Origin: Mesorhizobium sp. WSM3626 | GTDB taxonomy: Bacteria; Pseudomonadota; Alphaproteobacteria; Rhizobiales; Rhizobiaceae | Assembly (NCBI RefSeq): GCF_000513935.1 | Contig: NZ_AZUY01000054.1 | Location: forward strand, 1-32,219 | Reading direction: 5' to 3' | DNA: 32,219 nucleotides | Shown here: in pieces, positions 24,645 through 32,219 of the stretch | Layout of the letters: each line of letters opens with the position of its first letter | Numbering within the stretch: position 1 is the stretch's first letter | The notes under the pieces: model-generated | Database searches by the model: none | The model's input: the letters and a program-made list of their open reading frames with translations, nothing else | What the model was told of the DNA's origin: nothing | Program-made: the position numbers and the translations under genes

Positions 24645-25106
24645 TCAGTTCCGGGGAAGTCTGTGGATTTCCAATCTCACCGGGCCACCTCGGTCGCAAT
24701 TCGTGCAGAGAAGCGCCCGCTCAACGGTAGTGAATAGCGCGTCCTTCCCGTATCGCCTGATCAGCGCAGCCGGCTTCACCTCGGCGTGATGAGAGCAAGT
24801 CTTGCACCACGCCCGCAGCTTGTGCCATTCGCGTAAGTCCCCGAGGGAGACGTCCAGACCGGCATGAATGCTTCCGTCGACAATTGCCTGTGGCGGGATC
24901 TTCACCTCCCCAGGCGTCAAGATTTTTTCCATGACATGCCGGCTGTTGTAGTGGATCAGCAGCATGCCGGGTCGACGGCGAATTGCAGCCTGCCAGGCGG
25001 CTTGGCTGACTGTCGCATCCGGGGACGTTGAAATCGTTTCGAGACGGGTCTTTTCCTCCCTGTCCCAGACTTCGATGCGGAAATTGTCCTCGGCCGTATT
25101 CGCCAT
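24645..25106 (-). CDS. Hypothetical protein with C-terminal zinc-ribbon-like motif
   Basis: A 153-residue protein. The N-terminal half is mixed (FRIEVWDREEKTRLETIS; AAIRRRPGMLLIHYNSRHV). The C-terminal half has CKTC and CTNC pairs about 34 residues apart with a His-His between them, consistent with a zinc-binding site. Its start overlaps the stop of the upstream small gene by one base (TGATG), so translation is coupled. No known family is recognised. The operon lies next to SOS/NHEJ-type genes but runs the other way. Confidence 0.65.
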   Translation of the reverse strand: MANTAEDNFRIEVWDREEKTRLETISTSPDATVSQAAWQAAIRRRPGMLLIHYNSRHVMEKILTPGEVKIPPQAIVDGSIHAGLDVSLGDLREWHKLRAWCKTCSHHAEVKPAALIRRYGKDALFTTVERALLCTNCDRGGPVRLEIHRLPRN

Positions 25107-25327
25107 CAGGTCCGTCCCCTGTGCCAGCCGCGAGAGAAGCCGTTGGAAACTGCCGCGCGCGAAAGCGCGAGTTCACGCTCGAGTTCAGTGTTCCTGGATA
25201 GAACGTGCAGCAGTGCGACTACGCAGTCGCAGCCCGCCGCAGCGATGGCCTGCTGCATCGCGGTTTCCAACTCCGACATAGCTTCGCCGCCCGGCGCGTT
25301 CTGGCGCTTTCCTATAGCCTTGCTCAT
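25106..25327 (-). CDS. Small hypothetical protein, first gene of its operon
   Basis: A 73-residue basic protein, mostly helical by sequence (SELETAMQQAIAAAGCDCVV; RNTELERELALSRAAV). A start at the internal Met of MSELETAM (about 25279) is also possible. Its stop overlaps the start of the next gene. A palindrome at 25336-25358 lies directly upstream of the ATG and could serve as operator. No family is recognised. Confidence 0.55.
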   Translation of the reverse strand: MSKAIGKRQNAPGGEAMSELETAMQQAIAAAGCDCVVALLHVLSRNTELERELALSRAAVSNGFSRGWHRGRT

Positions 25328-25335
25328 ATGTCTTT

Positions 25336-25358
25336 CAGGAATAAGGAATATATTCCTG
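25336..25358. promoter_or_regulatory. Palindromic operator-like site
   Basis: CAGGAATA (25336-25343) and TATTCCTG (25351-25358) form a perfect 8-7-8 inverted repeat. Inside it AGGAATATATTCCT (25344-25357) is itself a perfect 14-base palindrome. It sits in the divergent promoter region, 9 bases from the minus-strand gene start. The binding protein is unknown. Confidence 0.5.
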
Positions 25359-25385
25359 TCTCGTCAAGGCCGCTCTTGACTTTTT

Positions 25386-25400
25386 GTTCTTATTTCGTTC
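25386..25400 (+). promoter_or_regulatory. LexA (SOS) box
   Basis: GTTC-TTATTTC-GTTC matches the alphaproteobacterial LexA consensus GTTC-N7-GTTC exactly. It ends 33 bases before the gene at 25434, a normal place for repression. Chance gives about one such match in a window this size, so support comes mainly from its position and the nearby SRAP and Ku genes. Confidence 0.55.
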
Positions 25401-25433
25401 ACTGTTGACCAGATTAGCCGCGGGAGGCGAGTT

Positions 25434-25733
25434 ATGAGGCTTCAGCTGGAAATCAAAGGCGCTTCGCCGGAAGAGAAGCAACGCGGCATCGAAGCGGCCA
25501 AGGCTGTCCTTGCCGCAGCGGGAATATCCGGGGAAGAGGCAGCGGATGGGATGGCCGCGCTTGAAAACTGGGACGATTCCATCTTTGACGACGATGAGGC
25601 ACCCACGGACGACGAGGATGTAGCGGCGGCGATCTGGATGGACGCCAACAAGGCGGCAATCATGGCGTGCTGCGCTGACTGGCCAAGTGATGCGGTGCCG
25701 GAGACCTATCAATTCCTTGAATTGGTGGATTGA
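25434..25733 (+). CDS. Small acidic protein, possible SOS-regulated gene
   Basis: A 99-residue acidic protein (LEIKGASPEEKQRGIEAAKA; an Asp/Glu-rich centre DDSIFDDDEAPTDDED; C-terminal MACCADWPSD). A GGGAGG ribosome site precedes the ATG, and a LexA-type box lies 33 bases upstream. Its stop overlaps the start of the next gene (TGATG). No family is recognised. The acidity could suit a DNA-mimic or protein-binding role, but nothing in the sequence proves this. Confidence 0.65.
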   Translation: MRLQLEIKGASPEEKQRGIEAAKAVLAAAGISGEEAADGMAALENWDDSIFDDDEAPTDDEDVAAAIWMDANKAAIMACCADWPSDAVPETYQFLELVD

Positions 25734-25996
25734 TGTCCGACCACGGCCTGCCTTCCCAGAAAAAGCCGAAACTCATCGTTGTCGTGGCCTTCAACCGAGG
25801 CGAAGATGTCGAACTGTTCACGGCCTATGGCCCGACTGATCAGCAAAGCGAGGAGCGCGCGATCAGGATGGCCAAGGCGCTCGCTTCGACGCATGTCGGC
25901 GTGATCGCGTGGAGCCGAGATGCCAACCCTGCATTAGGCGATTACGGTGCGCCCACAACGCTGTTCGTCAGTGGCGATGTCCCAGACATGGAATAG
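25733..25996 (+). CDS. Small hypothetical protein coupled to the acidic gene
   Basis: An 87-residue protein (KPKLIVVVAFNRGEDVELFT; ERAIRMAKALASTHVGVIAW; TTLFVSGDVPDME). Beta-strand and helix segments alternate as in a small alpha/beta fold. It starts on the last base of the preceding gene's stop codon, so it is translated with it and would share its SOS control. The next gene, SRAP, ends only 11 bases away on the opposite strand. No named family is recognised. Confidence 0.62.
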   Translation: MSDHGLPSQKKPKLIVVVAFNRGEDVELFTAYGPTDQQSEERAIRMAKALASTHVGVIAWSRDANPALGDYGAPTTLFVSGDVPDME

Positions 25997-26007
25997 GCGC
26001 CGCCGTG

Positions 26008-26601
26008 TCACGCGCTTTCGGGCCGCACAGTCTCCACGGAGAGCGCCCCGGCCGAAAGCGGCCGCAAGAGTTCGGCCTCGGGCTTCGTAAGGCCGAGCCA
26101 AGCCCGCCAATTTTCTGGCTTGAGCACGACCACCTGGCGATTGTGATATGGCGCAACGTCCGGCCCGGGATCGGTCGTGAGCATCGTAAAGGTCGACGGC
26201 TTGTTGCCGGCGCCCTCACGCCATAAGCCGGCAATCGCCATAAACGGAGCGCCGTTGAGCGAGAACCGATGTTTGGCCTTTGGATACTTGGCGCCAGTGA
26301 ATTCGAAGAACGCAGACGCCGGAACCAGGCATCGGTTGCTGTTTGCGAATTGCCTGCCTTCCGAGCGGAAGTTGAACACCGGTCCGCCTTTCGGTCCGGA
26401 TGGTGGGAACCCGAACGTCATCGATGCCAATTCTATGAGGTCGCCGGCAGCACGCATAATTGGAGCGGGGTCGTTGATGCGAATGTCGTCTGCCTGGCGT
26501 AGATCGAGTTCCGTCTGATGGTTCGGGATCTTCAACGCCAGCGAGGCCATCATCCGGCAATATTCGGCCCACAGGACGTGCTGCTCATAGTCATTGCACA
26601 T
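26008..26601 (-). CDS. SRAP-domain abasic-site protein (YedK/HMCES family)
   Basis: A 197-residue SOS-response-associated protein. The family's catalytic Cys2 follows the initiator Met (MCNDYE). Asn77 and Arg79 in NFRSEG, Glu100 in SAFFEF and His153 in YHNRQVVVL match the other active-site positions. SRAP proteins form a thiazolidine DNA-protein crosslink with abasic sites in single-stranded DNA and so protect replication. The start at 26601 is fixed by Cys2 and an AAGGA site. Ku is encoded 66 bases upstream in the same direction, so the two may form a DNA-repair pair. Confidence 0.92.
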   Translation of the reverse strand: MCNDYEQHVLWAEYCRMMASLALKIPNHQTELDLRQADDIRINDPAPIMRAAGDLIELASMTFGFPPSGPKGGPVFNFRSEGRQFANSNRCLVPASAFFEFTGAKYPKAKHRFSLNGAPFMAIAGLWREGAGNKPSTFTMLTTDPGPDVAPYHNRQVVVLKPENWRAWLGLTKPEAELLRPLSAGALSVETVRPESA

Positions 26602-26667
26602 GGGAGGTCCTTCGGCGTTCTTGCTGGAACAGAACGGAGACCTGGACACTTGACCGCGCCAGCATTG

Positions 26668-27486
26668 CTACGCCGACTTTCGGGTCTTGGCTTTGGCGCC
26701 CTTGATGCCTTCCTTGGCCAGGCTCTTGCGAAGAACCGAGGCCAGGTCGACGACATTCTCTTTTGGTGCCGGCACCGGCTTGGGCGGCGCCTTGCCTTTG
26801 CGCTTGGCATCGATCATGGCGATTAACGCGTCCTCGTATGTGTCTTCGAATTTTGACGGGTCGAACGTGGTGACTTTCTTGTCGATCAACAGGGCGGCTA
26901 TCTCAAGAAGGTCTTCGTCGTATTTGTGGTTTTTCAAGCCATCAAACACGGTCTTTTCCGACGTCATCTCATTGTGAGCGCGCAATTCGGTCAGCAGCAT
27001 CCCCCTCTGGAATGGTTGGATCAGCACCTCGCGCCCGCGCTGGTAGAGCACCACGCAAGAGCGCGCAGCCACGCGCTTGTTCGCCATCGCGTCGCGAAGA
27101 ACGCAAAAGGCTTCGAGGGAGGCGCCGTCCGCCGGGATGAGGTAATAGGGCTTTTCCAGATATCGGGTGTCGATGTCTCCGATCGCGACAAATGAATCCA
27201 CCTCGAGAGTGTGAGTCGATGTCAGCTTGAGTTTCTTGATCTCGTCAGGCTCGACCTTGATGAAATGGTCCTTGTCCACCTCATAACCCTTGACCTGGTC
27301 CTCACTCTCGACGACATCGCCGGTCTCTTCATCCACATAGGCACTTTTGACAGGCAGGCCATCTTCACGATTCAAAATCTTGAAATGGATTTTGGAGGCC
27401 TCGCTGGTCGCACCGACAATCTTCACGCCGCACGACACCGACCCGACCTTCAGGAAGCCCTTCCAAACCGCTCGTGGTGCCGCCAT
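26668..27486 (-). CDS. ku: Bacterial Ku, non-homologous end joining
   Basis: A 272-residue Ku protein. It starts with the standard MAAPRAVWKGFLKVGSVSCG-like segment, contains the ring-forming core (EVDKDHFIKVEPDEI; VDSFVAIGDIDTRY; PYYLIPADG; RAMAN-like DAMANKRVAARSCVV) and a short basic Lys-rich tail that usually recruits LigD or grips DNA. Start at 27486 with AAGGAG upstream; the frame extends to 27597 without conserved sequence. Ku binds double-strand ends and hands them to LigD. The only ligD sequence in the window is a dead fragment at 16880, so Ku must rely on a ligase elsewhere, as rhizobia often have several copies. Confidence 0.93.
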   Translation of the reverse strand: MAAPRAVWKGFLKVGSVSCGVKIVGATSEASKIHFKILNREDGLPVKSAYVDEETGDVVESEDQVKGYEVDKDHFIKVEPDEIKKLKLTSTHTLEVDSFVAIGDIDTRYLEKPYYLIPADGASLEAFCVLRDAMANKRVAARSCVVLYQRGREVLIQPFQRGMLLTELRAHNEMTSEKTVFDGLKNHKYDEDLLEIAALLIDKKVTTFDPSKFEDTYEDALIAMIDAKRKGKAPPKPVPAPKENVVDLASVLRKSLAKEGIKGAKAKTRKSA

Positions 27487-27775
27487 GACCTTGCTCCTTG
27501 TCTGCCCCGAATAAAGAACACACGAGGTCGTCACCCGTTCCGTCGGAGTATCCTGGCGGGCGCAGCTACTGGGTCGCCCGACAGCATTGCCCATCACCGG
27601 GAGATGCTGCGCGCCAGTAGCCGACCTCGTGCAGATTTGCCCGCTTCCACGGCATTGCCGATGACGCGGTCACCGGCTCGGCCAACCCTCATTCGTTGAC
27701 TCAGCTTGGGCCAAAGCGTAAGCCGACGTTCCCGCCCACGTCCAGGGCGCATCGCTGACCATAAGGTTTGAAAAA

Positions 27776-28078
27776 ATGGACGATAAATACGCCAACGCGC
27801 GCGAGCATTTTTTCGCAGCAGTTCGTACGCTGGCCGCCTCCTCCGACCCCATACAAACAAGATTGATAGAGGCAAACCTGAACGTATTGCACGTCACTCT
27901 CGATGAATTCGACGGTGACCGGGAGCTCAAGCTCAAGTTTGCCAGGATATTGGACCTACTGGCCGCCGACCAGGACAACATGGAAACGGTCGCCATCGAG
28001 ACGACCGCTCACATGACGGACTTTGAAGCTGTGAAGGTCGCGGATTTGATCTGCGATTTTTACTACGAACTAACATAG
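27776..28078 (+). CDS. Hypothetical helical protein
   Basis: A 100-residue, acidic, mostly helical protein (KYANAREHFFAAVRTLAASS; LIEANLNVLHVTLDEFDGD; LKLKFARILDLLAADQDNME). No signal peptide or known domain. Ribosome-site support is weak, but codon use and residue pattern look coding. It stands divergent from Ku. Function unknown. Confidence 0.55.
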   Translation: MDDKYANAREHFFAAVRTLAASSDPIQTRLIEANLNVLHVTLDEFDGDRELKLKFARILDLLAADQDNMETVAIETTAHMTDFEAVKVADLICDFYYELT

Positions 28079-28832
28079 CGTTCCGAGACCGATTTCCCCG
28101 GGCGGCTCAAAGGGTGCGTTGGTTTTCCATCCGCCAGGCAATTCAGCATTGGAGGGCGGCGCTTCGCGACGCCCATTGATCCCGAGCTCCGGATCGTACT
28201 CCGTTCTGGGTATCGACCTGGATGGCCTAGGCAGTCGCGGTGGACGGGACCGCGCGTTCCTGGAAGGAGGCGACGAACAGGCCCGGTTCGATCGCGCAAG
28301 CCACGATCAAAGCTACCAAGGGCAGTCGGTTCAGGAAGGCAAGGGCCGCGTTGCATATCCAGCAGCCCTGCCACTTGCACCCGCCGGCACACCACTAATC
28401 ACTTCACGTGGTCCGCGTTGCGCGCATCATGGCTGCACTTGAGTGCTGGCGCCCGCAGTCGCATGGCCACGAGTTCGCCGCCGGCATCGGCAAGCGCTCC
28501 ACGCCATTGTTTCAACTTTGAGCAAATGGCAGACCAACCATTGATGCGCTTTGTATCGGAGGGGACGACGGGTCGCTGCCCCCTTGCCGAGCATGTCGAA
28601 CTGCTTCTGGATGCAAATGCCGAGGCCACGGCGTTTTCGAGGGCATCGATAGGCTGCTTGGTCCGGGTCGATTTTGCGCTCGCGGATGCGCCGCGCCCAG
28701 GCCGGTTTGTTGATGGTCAATGTTGCGATTCCTGTGTGAAAGCTGACGGCAATGTGCGGATGTTCAGCCGTGGCCATTGCCAATCTCGGCAGACGGCGCA
28801 CTGTCGCCAGCATGGTGGCTGGGCACGTTGAA
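28079..28832. other. Gene-poor stretch with possible decayed frames
   Basis: About 750 bases without a convincing gene. A minus-strand frame near 28399-28660 (DALENAVASAFASRSSS; LKQWRGALADAGGELVAMRL) looks like part of a coding sequence and may be the end of a frameshifted gene. Another minus-strand piece near 28240-28370 is hydrophobic (PLVALIVACAIEPGLFVASF). Neither has a credible start. I read this as decayed DNA. Confidence 0.35.
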
Positions 28833-29192
28833 ATGGTCCTGTTTGAGCAATCGATCGCCGACAGCGATGGCTTACAGCGACCATTTTCCGACAGGGTGGC
28901 CGATGCTGCGGATAAAACGGCGGGATCTGTTTTGTTCGATGTCCGCATCGACGGGGACGCCAATATTCAGCGGATGGCAGCAATAGGGTACGGTGAAGCG
29001 GATGCGGCTATAGTCGTGCTTGAGAAGAGCGGCCGCCTTAGGTGCGCGTCAATAAATGGTGATGCTTCTCCTTTCGTTGCGGAACTGGCTGCCTGGGAAT
29101 CGTCTCCGTTGAGCGAGCATGTGCGCGCCGAGTACCGCGGCACCGCAATGATCCTGCTATCGAAACTTCGCAGTTCCGGACATTTCAACTAG
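28833..29192 (+). CDS. Hypothetical protein
   Basis: A 119-residue protein (MVLFEQSIADSDGLQRPFSD; SVLFDVRIDGDANIQRMAAI; RGTAMILLSKLRSSGHFN). The pattern of alternating hydrophobic strands and acidic loops looks coding. The start is uncertain: in-frame ATGs lie at 28812 and 28833, and neither has a strong ribosome site. No known domain is recognised. It sits between decayed regions. Confidence 0.45.
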   Translation: MVLFEQSIADSDGLQRPFSDRVADAADKTAGSVLFDVRIDGDANIQRMAAIGYGEADAAIVVLEKSGRLRCASINGDASPFVAELAAWESSPLSEHVRAEYRGTAMILLSKLRSSGHFN

Positions 29193-29245
29193 TCAGCGAT
29201 TCGGGACGCCCTCCAGCCACGGGGCGCGGGTGCACTGCGTGGTAA

Positions 29246-29955
29246 ATGTTGTTTGATTTTGCTAGCCAGCAGTGCAGCTTGGTGTCGAAGTCAGAGGCAA
29301 TTACAGATGAGGGCAAATTCGTCCCACCTTCGCCGAAGTTCACTGCCCTTAGTTGTCCACACTGCGGGCGCATTAGCAAAGCAGTTTTGGCTAGTCGCCT
29401 CCGCAAGCGAGATCGATAAGGACGAGACTCCAGACATCTGGACAAACAGATGGCAGAACATAAAATTGGATGCCTCTGAGCCAGAGCAGAAGCGCACAAT
29501 TAAGGCGCGTCTTAGCCGGTTGTCGTAAGGACCGTTCCTTGAGCGAACGCAACTACCAACCGTTTGACGTCAGAAATTTTCACTTATCAGGCGTTACACT
29601 GCAACCATATTTCCATATGGAGTATGACAGGCTGTTGGCAGGCTTCGAGTGATGCGCCCGATCCCAATCCGGATCTTCACTCGGACCGGGCCAACTTGAC
29701 GAGGGAGGTCTTGTTCTAGATGCGTCCCGAAGGAATAGCCGCACTGTTGCGACAGGCAGTCAAACACCGTTGCGTTCACTTGCGGGAAAAGGCAAAAACA
29801 TCGACGCCGACATAGCAGCGCTCGTCAAGAAGGGATTGGACAAGCGCATCCAGAAGGCTCTCGACGTTGTTCGAGTGATGGGGCAACAACGCAGTGCTCA
29901 GGTCAGATTGACCTTAAGGACGATCGCGCCGCCCTACGCATGTTGTCGGGTCCAC
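29246..29955 (+). pseudogene. DUF4145-type protein, multiply frameshifted
   Basis: Joining frames gives a recognisable DUF4145 protein: start MLFDFASQQCSLVSKSEAIT, zinc-ribbon start KFTALSCPHCG, QFWLVASASEIDKDE, then CNHISIWSMTGCWQASSDAP, DPNPDLHSD, an in-frame TAG at 29717-29719, MRPEGIAALLRQAVKHRC, KGKNIDADIAALVKKGLD, RIQKALDVVRV and GQIDLKDDRAALRML. At least four frame changes and one stop are needed, so it is dead. Intact homologues often occur with restriction or defence genes. The end is approximate. Confidence 0.7.
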
Positions 29956-30103
29956 TTCCAAATGAGCGCCAGCGCGAGTAGCGCGCTGGTTGACAATGTT
30001 GGTTGGACGGCGCCAAGTCTCCAAGCTGCGACGGCGACTAGGCCACTGCTACACACCGTGTCGACCTCTGTGGCAGGCGCTCCATTCCAGCGAGGAGCCG
30101 GAA

Positions 30104-30288
30104 ATGGCGTTCACAGTGATCTGGTACGGAAGGCAGGCGTCATTGACAAGGTGACCTTTGACGCTGAAAAGACGGCCAAAGATCACGCAATCGCCATGTT
30201 CCAGACCCGAAGGGTTGACGACGGCGTTGTATGCGTTGAAGTTCGCAAGGACAGCGGTACTGTCGTCTTCAGCCACGCCGAGAACTAG
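30104..30288 (+). pseudogene. Small hypothetical protein with one frameshift
   Basis: The ATG at 30104 has a GAGGAG ribosome site and opens MAFTVIWYGRQA; near 30135-30150 the frame shifts and continues GVIDKVTFDAEKTAKDHAIA, MFQTRRVDDGVVCVEVRKD and SGTVVFSHAEN to the stop at 30286-30288. The joined product of about 60 residues fits a small rhizobial hypothetical family ending VEVRxxxGxVVFSH. One frame change separates it from an intact gene, so it is a recent pseudogene or a sequencing error. Confidence 0.5.
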
Positions 30289-30334
30289 TCAGTAGGAGGC
30301 CGCTTCCGTGCCCGAAGATAGGCAAGTTCCCGCT

Positions 30335-31273
30335 TTATGAAAGGTTGATTGCGACGTTGCGCAGGAGCGCAACCGATTTTCGCATACCTTCCATCGGGGT
30401 CAGCATCATGTCCTCGTGCTCGATTGACAAGACATCGTCGTAGCCAACCTGCTTGAGCGCGGTACAGAACTGCCGCCACCAGGTCTCACCGTGACCGTAT
30501 CCGAGTGTGATGTAATTCCAGGCCCGTTCGGCATAGAGGTTTGGTGGACGCGGATCTAGCGTGCCGTCGATGGCCGCGGTGATTGGCTCGATCCGGGTAT
30601 CTTTGGCGTGCACATAGTAAATGGCCGAGCCGAGCGCTCGAATGGCGGCAATCGGATCCGCCCCCATCCACAGCGGATGACTGGGGTCATAGTTGGCGCC
30701 GACCGTTTCACCGACCGCGTCACGGAGCTTGAACAATGTCTGGACATTGTACACGGCCTGATGCCCATGCAGTTCCAGGCACAGTTTGTGAATGCCGAGG
30801 TTGTTTGAAAACGCGACGAGGTCGCGCCAGTAGGGAATTATCCGCTCTTCCCACTGATAACGCTGGATCTTGAGGCATTCCGGCGGCCAATCGGTGATGA
30901 TCCAGTTCGGGTTAGCGTCACCTGGTCCGCCCGGCAGGCCCGACATCATGACTACACGATCGATCTCCATGAGGCCGGCCAGCCGAATGGTGTCCTGTGT
31001 CACGCTATGATGGACCTTCCCCTGCGGCCCCGGGTGCAGTGGATTGCCCGAGCAATTGAACGCTGCAATGGTCAGCCCGTGATCCCGGATCTTGGCAACG
31101 AATTCCTTGCGCGTGGCGGCGTTCGCCAGCATGGCCTGCAGGTCGATATGGGGCGCCGACGACCAGTTGCCGCAGGCAAACTCCAGTGTCTGAAGTCCAA
31201 GCTCGGCCGAGGCGCGCAGCATCTCGTCGAATGAGAGGTCGCCGAGGCTGTCCGTAATCATCCCGATCTTCAT
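30335..31273 (-). CDS. Sugar-phosphate isomerase/epimerase family TIM-barrel protein
   Basis: A 312-residue protein of the xylose-isomerase-like TIM-barrel superfamily that includes IolE, IolI and MocC. Metal-binding acidic and His residues appear in LCLELHGHQ, GANYDPSHPLW, YVHAKDT and LSIEHED. Start at 31273 with GAGGAG eight bases upstream. It follows the MocA-type dehydrogenase by 25 bases, forming a two-gene (or longer) minus-strand operon. Such pairs act in inositol, rhizopine or other polyol/sugar catabolism: the dehydrogenase makes a keto-sugar and the isomerase or dehydratase rearranges it. The substrate cannot be told from sequence. Confidence 0.85.
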   Translation of the reverse strand: MKIGMITDSLGDLSFDEMLRASAELGLQTLEFACGNWSSAPHIDLQAMLANAATRKEFVAKIRDHGLTIAAFNCSGNPLHPGPQGKVHHSVTQDTIRLAGLMEIDRVVMMSGLPGGPGDANPNWIITDWPPECLKIQRYQWEERIIPYWRDLVAFSNNLGIHKLCLELHGHQAVYNVQTLFKLRDAVGETVGANYDPSHPLWMGADPIAAIRALGSAIYYVHAKDTRIEPITAAIDGTLDPRPPNLYAERAWNYITLGYGHGETWWRQFCTALKQVGYDDVLSIEHEDMMLTPMEGMRKSVALLRNVAINLS

Positions 31274-31298
31274 CTGGAAGCTCCTCGTTTCGATTGCA

Positions 31299-32219
31299 CT
31301 AAAACCTGACGGTCTCGAACCTGCCCGACTTGGCGGAGGCAAGCGCTGCCTCGCACAGGATCATCGCTTTGCGGCCGTCGGTTGCTGTGACGTCGGGCCG
31401 TCGCCCTGTCTCGACGCAGATGATGAAATGATCGATCTCGGCAGCGTAGGACTCGGCATAACGCTCAACGAAGAAGTAGTAGGGCTTGTCGCGCGATATC
31501 GCCTTTGCGCCTGATAATTCCACCGATGTCGGGACCCTGTTGCCGGCCCGCAGCATCCCATCCGCGCCATGCACCTCGATGCGCTGGTCGTAGCCGTAGG
31601 CGGCCCTGACGCTGTTGTTGATGTGACATTGCCGGCCGGACGCCGTGCGCAGCACGAACATCGCGGTATCGTAGTCCCCCAGCTTGGCATATTGCGCCGC
31701 GACAAGTGACGACCCGGTCGCGAAGAGCTCCACCGGCTCCTCGCCCAACAGGTTTCGTGCCATGTCGAAGTCGTGGATGGTCATCTCCCGGAAGACGCCC
31801 CCTCCCCCGGCCAGCGCTTCCTCGGTTTCCGGTTCCGGATCCCGGCTGGTGATGATGACCTGTTCAACGGCGCCGATCTCGCCTTGCGCAAGGCGCGCCT
31901 TCAGCGCCCGAAAACTCGGGTCGAACCGACGGTTGAATCCGATCTGAAAGGGCACACCTGCCTTCTCGACAGCCGCCAGACATTGATCCGTACGCTTGAG
32001 ATCAAGATCGATCGGCTTTTCACAGAAGATCGCCTTGCCCTTGGCGGCCGCGGCCATGGCCAGGTCCGCATGCGTTCTCGTTGCCGAAGCGATGAACACC
32101 ATGCGGATCGACGGGTCGTTCATCGCGGTCTGAGTGTCGGCGATCTCGGCTCCCGTCAGGGTCGCGGCCTTCGATGCGGCCTCGGTGTTTGGATCGACGA
32201 TATAGCGCAGGCGCACCCG
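31299..32219 (-). CDS. Gfo/Idh/MocA-family dehydrogenase, N-terminus outside window
   Basis: At least 306 residues of an NAD(P)-dependent oxidoreductase. FCEKPIDLDLKRTDQ carries the conserved EKP motif with the catalytic-site Lys, and GFNRRFDPSF and REMTIHDFDMARNLLGE (with the conserved DxxxH-like substrate region) are typical of inositol 2-dehydrogenase-like members. The Rossmann GxGxxG motif lies beyond the right edge, where the frame remains open. Likely reaction: oxidation of a cyclitol or sugar hydroxyl. Together with the isomerase it forms a polyol-catabolic operon. Confidence 0.87.
   Translation of the reverse strand, partial: RVRLRYIVDPNTEAASKAATLTGAEIADTQTAMNDPSIRMVFIASATRTHADLAMAAAAKGKAIFCEKPIDLDLKRTDQCLAAVEKAGVPFQIGFNRRFDPSFRALKARLAQGEIGAVEQVIITSRDPEPETEEALAGGGGVFREMTIHDFDMARNLLGEEPVELFATGSSLVAAQYAKLGDYDTAMFVLRTASGRQCHINNSVRAAYGYDQRIEVHGADGMLRAGNRVPTSVELSGAKAISRDKPYYFFVERYAESYAAEIDHFIICVETGRRPDVTATDGRKAMILCEAALASAKSGRFETVRF

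Noticed and set aside
26602..26640. LexA box before the SRAP gene
   Set aside because: GTTC and GAAC elements occur (GTTC-N6-GAAC, GAAC-A-GAAC), but none has the 7-base spacing of the alphaproteobacterial consensus.
1..32219. CRISPR arrays and tRNA or rRNA genes
   Set aside because: No regularly spaced repeats and no tRNA or rRNA-like sequence were seen on reading the window; short or divergent tRNAs could be missed by eye.

Overview
The window looks like accessory DNA from a GC-rich alphaproteobacterium of the order Rhizobiales, most likely Mesorhizobium or a close relative. The basis is a Ros/MucR regulator of the zinc-free rhizobial type, an EhuABCD-like amino-acid importer, a bacterial Ku with an SRAP protein, a DUF3991/toprim remnant, and many small secreted or hypothetical proteins of rhizobial style. 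Intact operons alternate with decayed genes, as in a symbiosis island or plasmid. Family calls rest on motif reading and recall of families, not on database searches.

Layout. 1-1.3 kb: an IS91-type transposase tail and a frameshifted response-regulator gene. 1.5-5.5 kb (+): a GHMP small-molecule kinase, a SbnA/cysteine-synthase-like PLP enzyme, an MFS exporter and a GNAT acetyltransferase, which read as a small biosynthesis-and-export operon. 5.6-6.9 kb (+): an MmgE/PrpD enzyme with its own operator. 7.0-8.2 kb (-): MucR-like regulator and an HlyD remnant. 8.3-13.6 kb (-): substrate-binding protein, two permeases, ATPase, DoeB/AstE-type deacylase and a threonine-synthase-like enzyme. 13.8-15.7 kb (+): divergent GntR/UTRA regulator and an M24 hydrolase. 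15.9-16.6 kb (+): an intact paralogue of the broken response regulator. 16.9-18.2 kb: decayed ligD and DUF3991-toprim fragments. 18.8-24 kb: a secreted protein, a CHASE4-like/GGDEF/EAL protein, a Gly-rich exported protein, Cys-rich small proteins and a glycine-zipper lipoprotein. 24.3-28.1 kb: small divergent operons around a LexA-like box, then SRAP and Ku. 28.1-30.3 kb: mostly decayed genes. 30.3-32.2 kb (-): a sugar-phosphate isomerase/epimerase and a Gfo/Idh/MocA dehydrogenase cut by the window edge.

The most interesting unit is 1.5-15.7 kb. One half appears able to phosphorylate an amino acid, condense it, acetylate it and export a product. The other half appears able to import a compound, hydrolyse it, deacylate it and process an amino acid on a threonine-synthase-like enzyme. 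A 9-bp tandem-repeat operator occurs in front of the importer operon, the regulator gene and the PrpD-like gene, tying the blocks into one regulon. This resembles the paired synthesis/catabolism logic of rhizopines or opines, but with different enzyme families. It is an inference from gene content; the compound is unknown.
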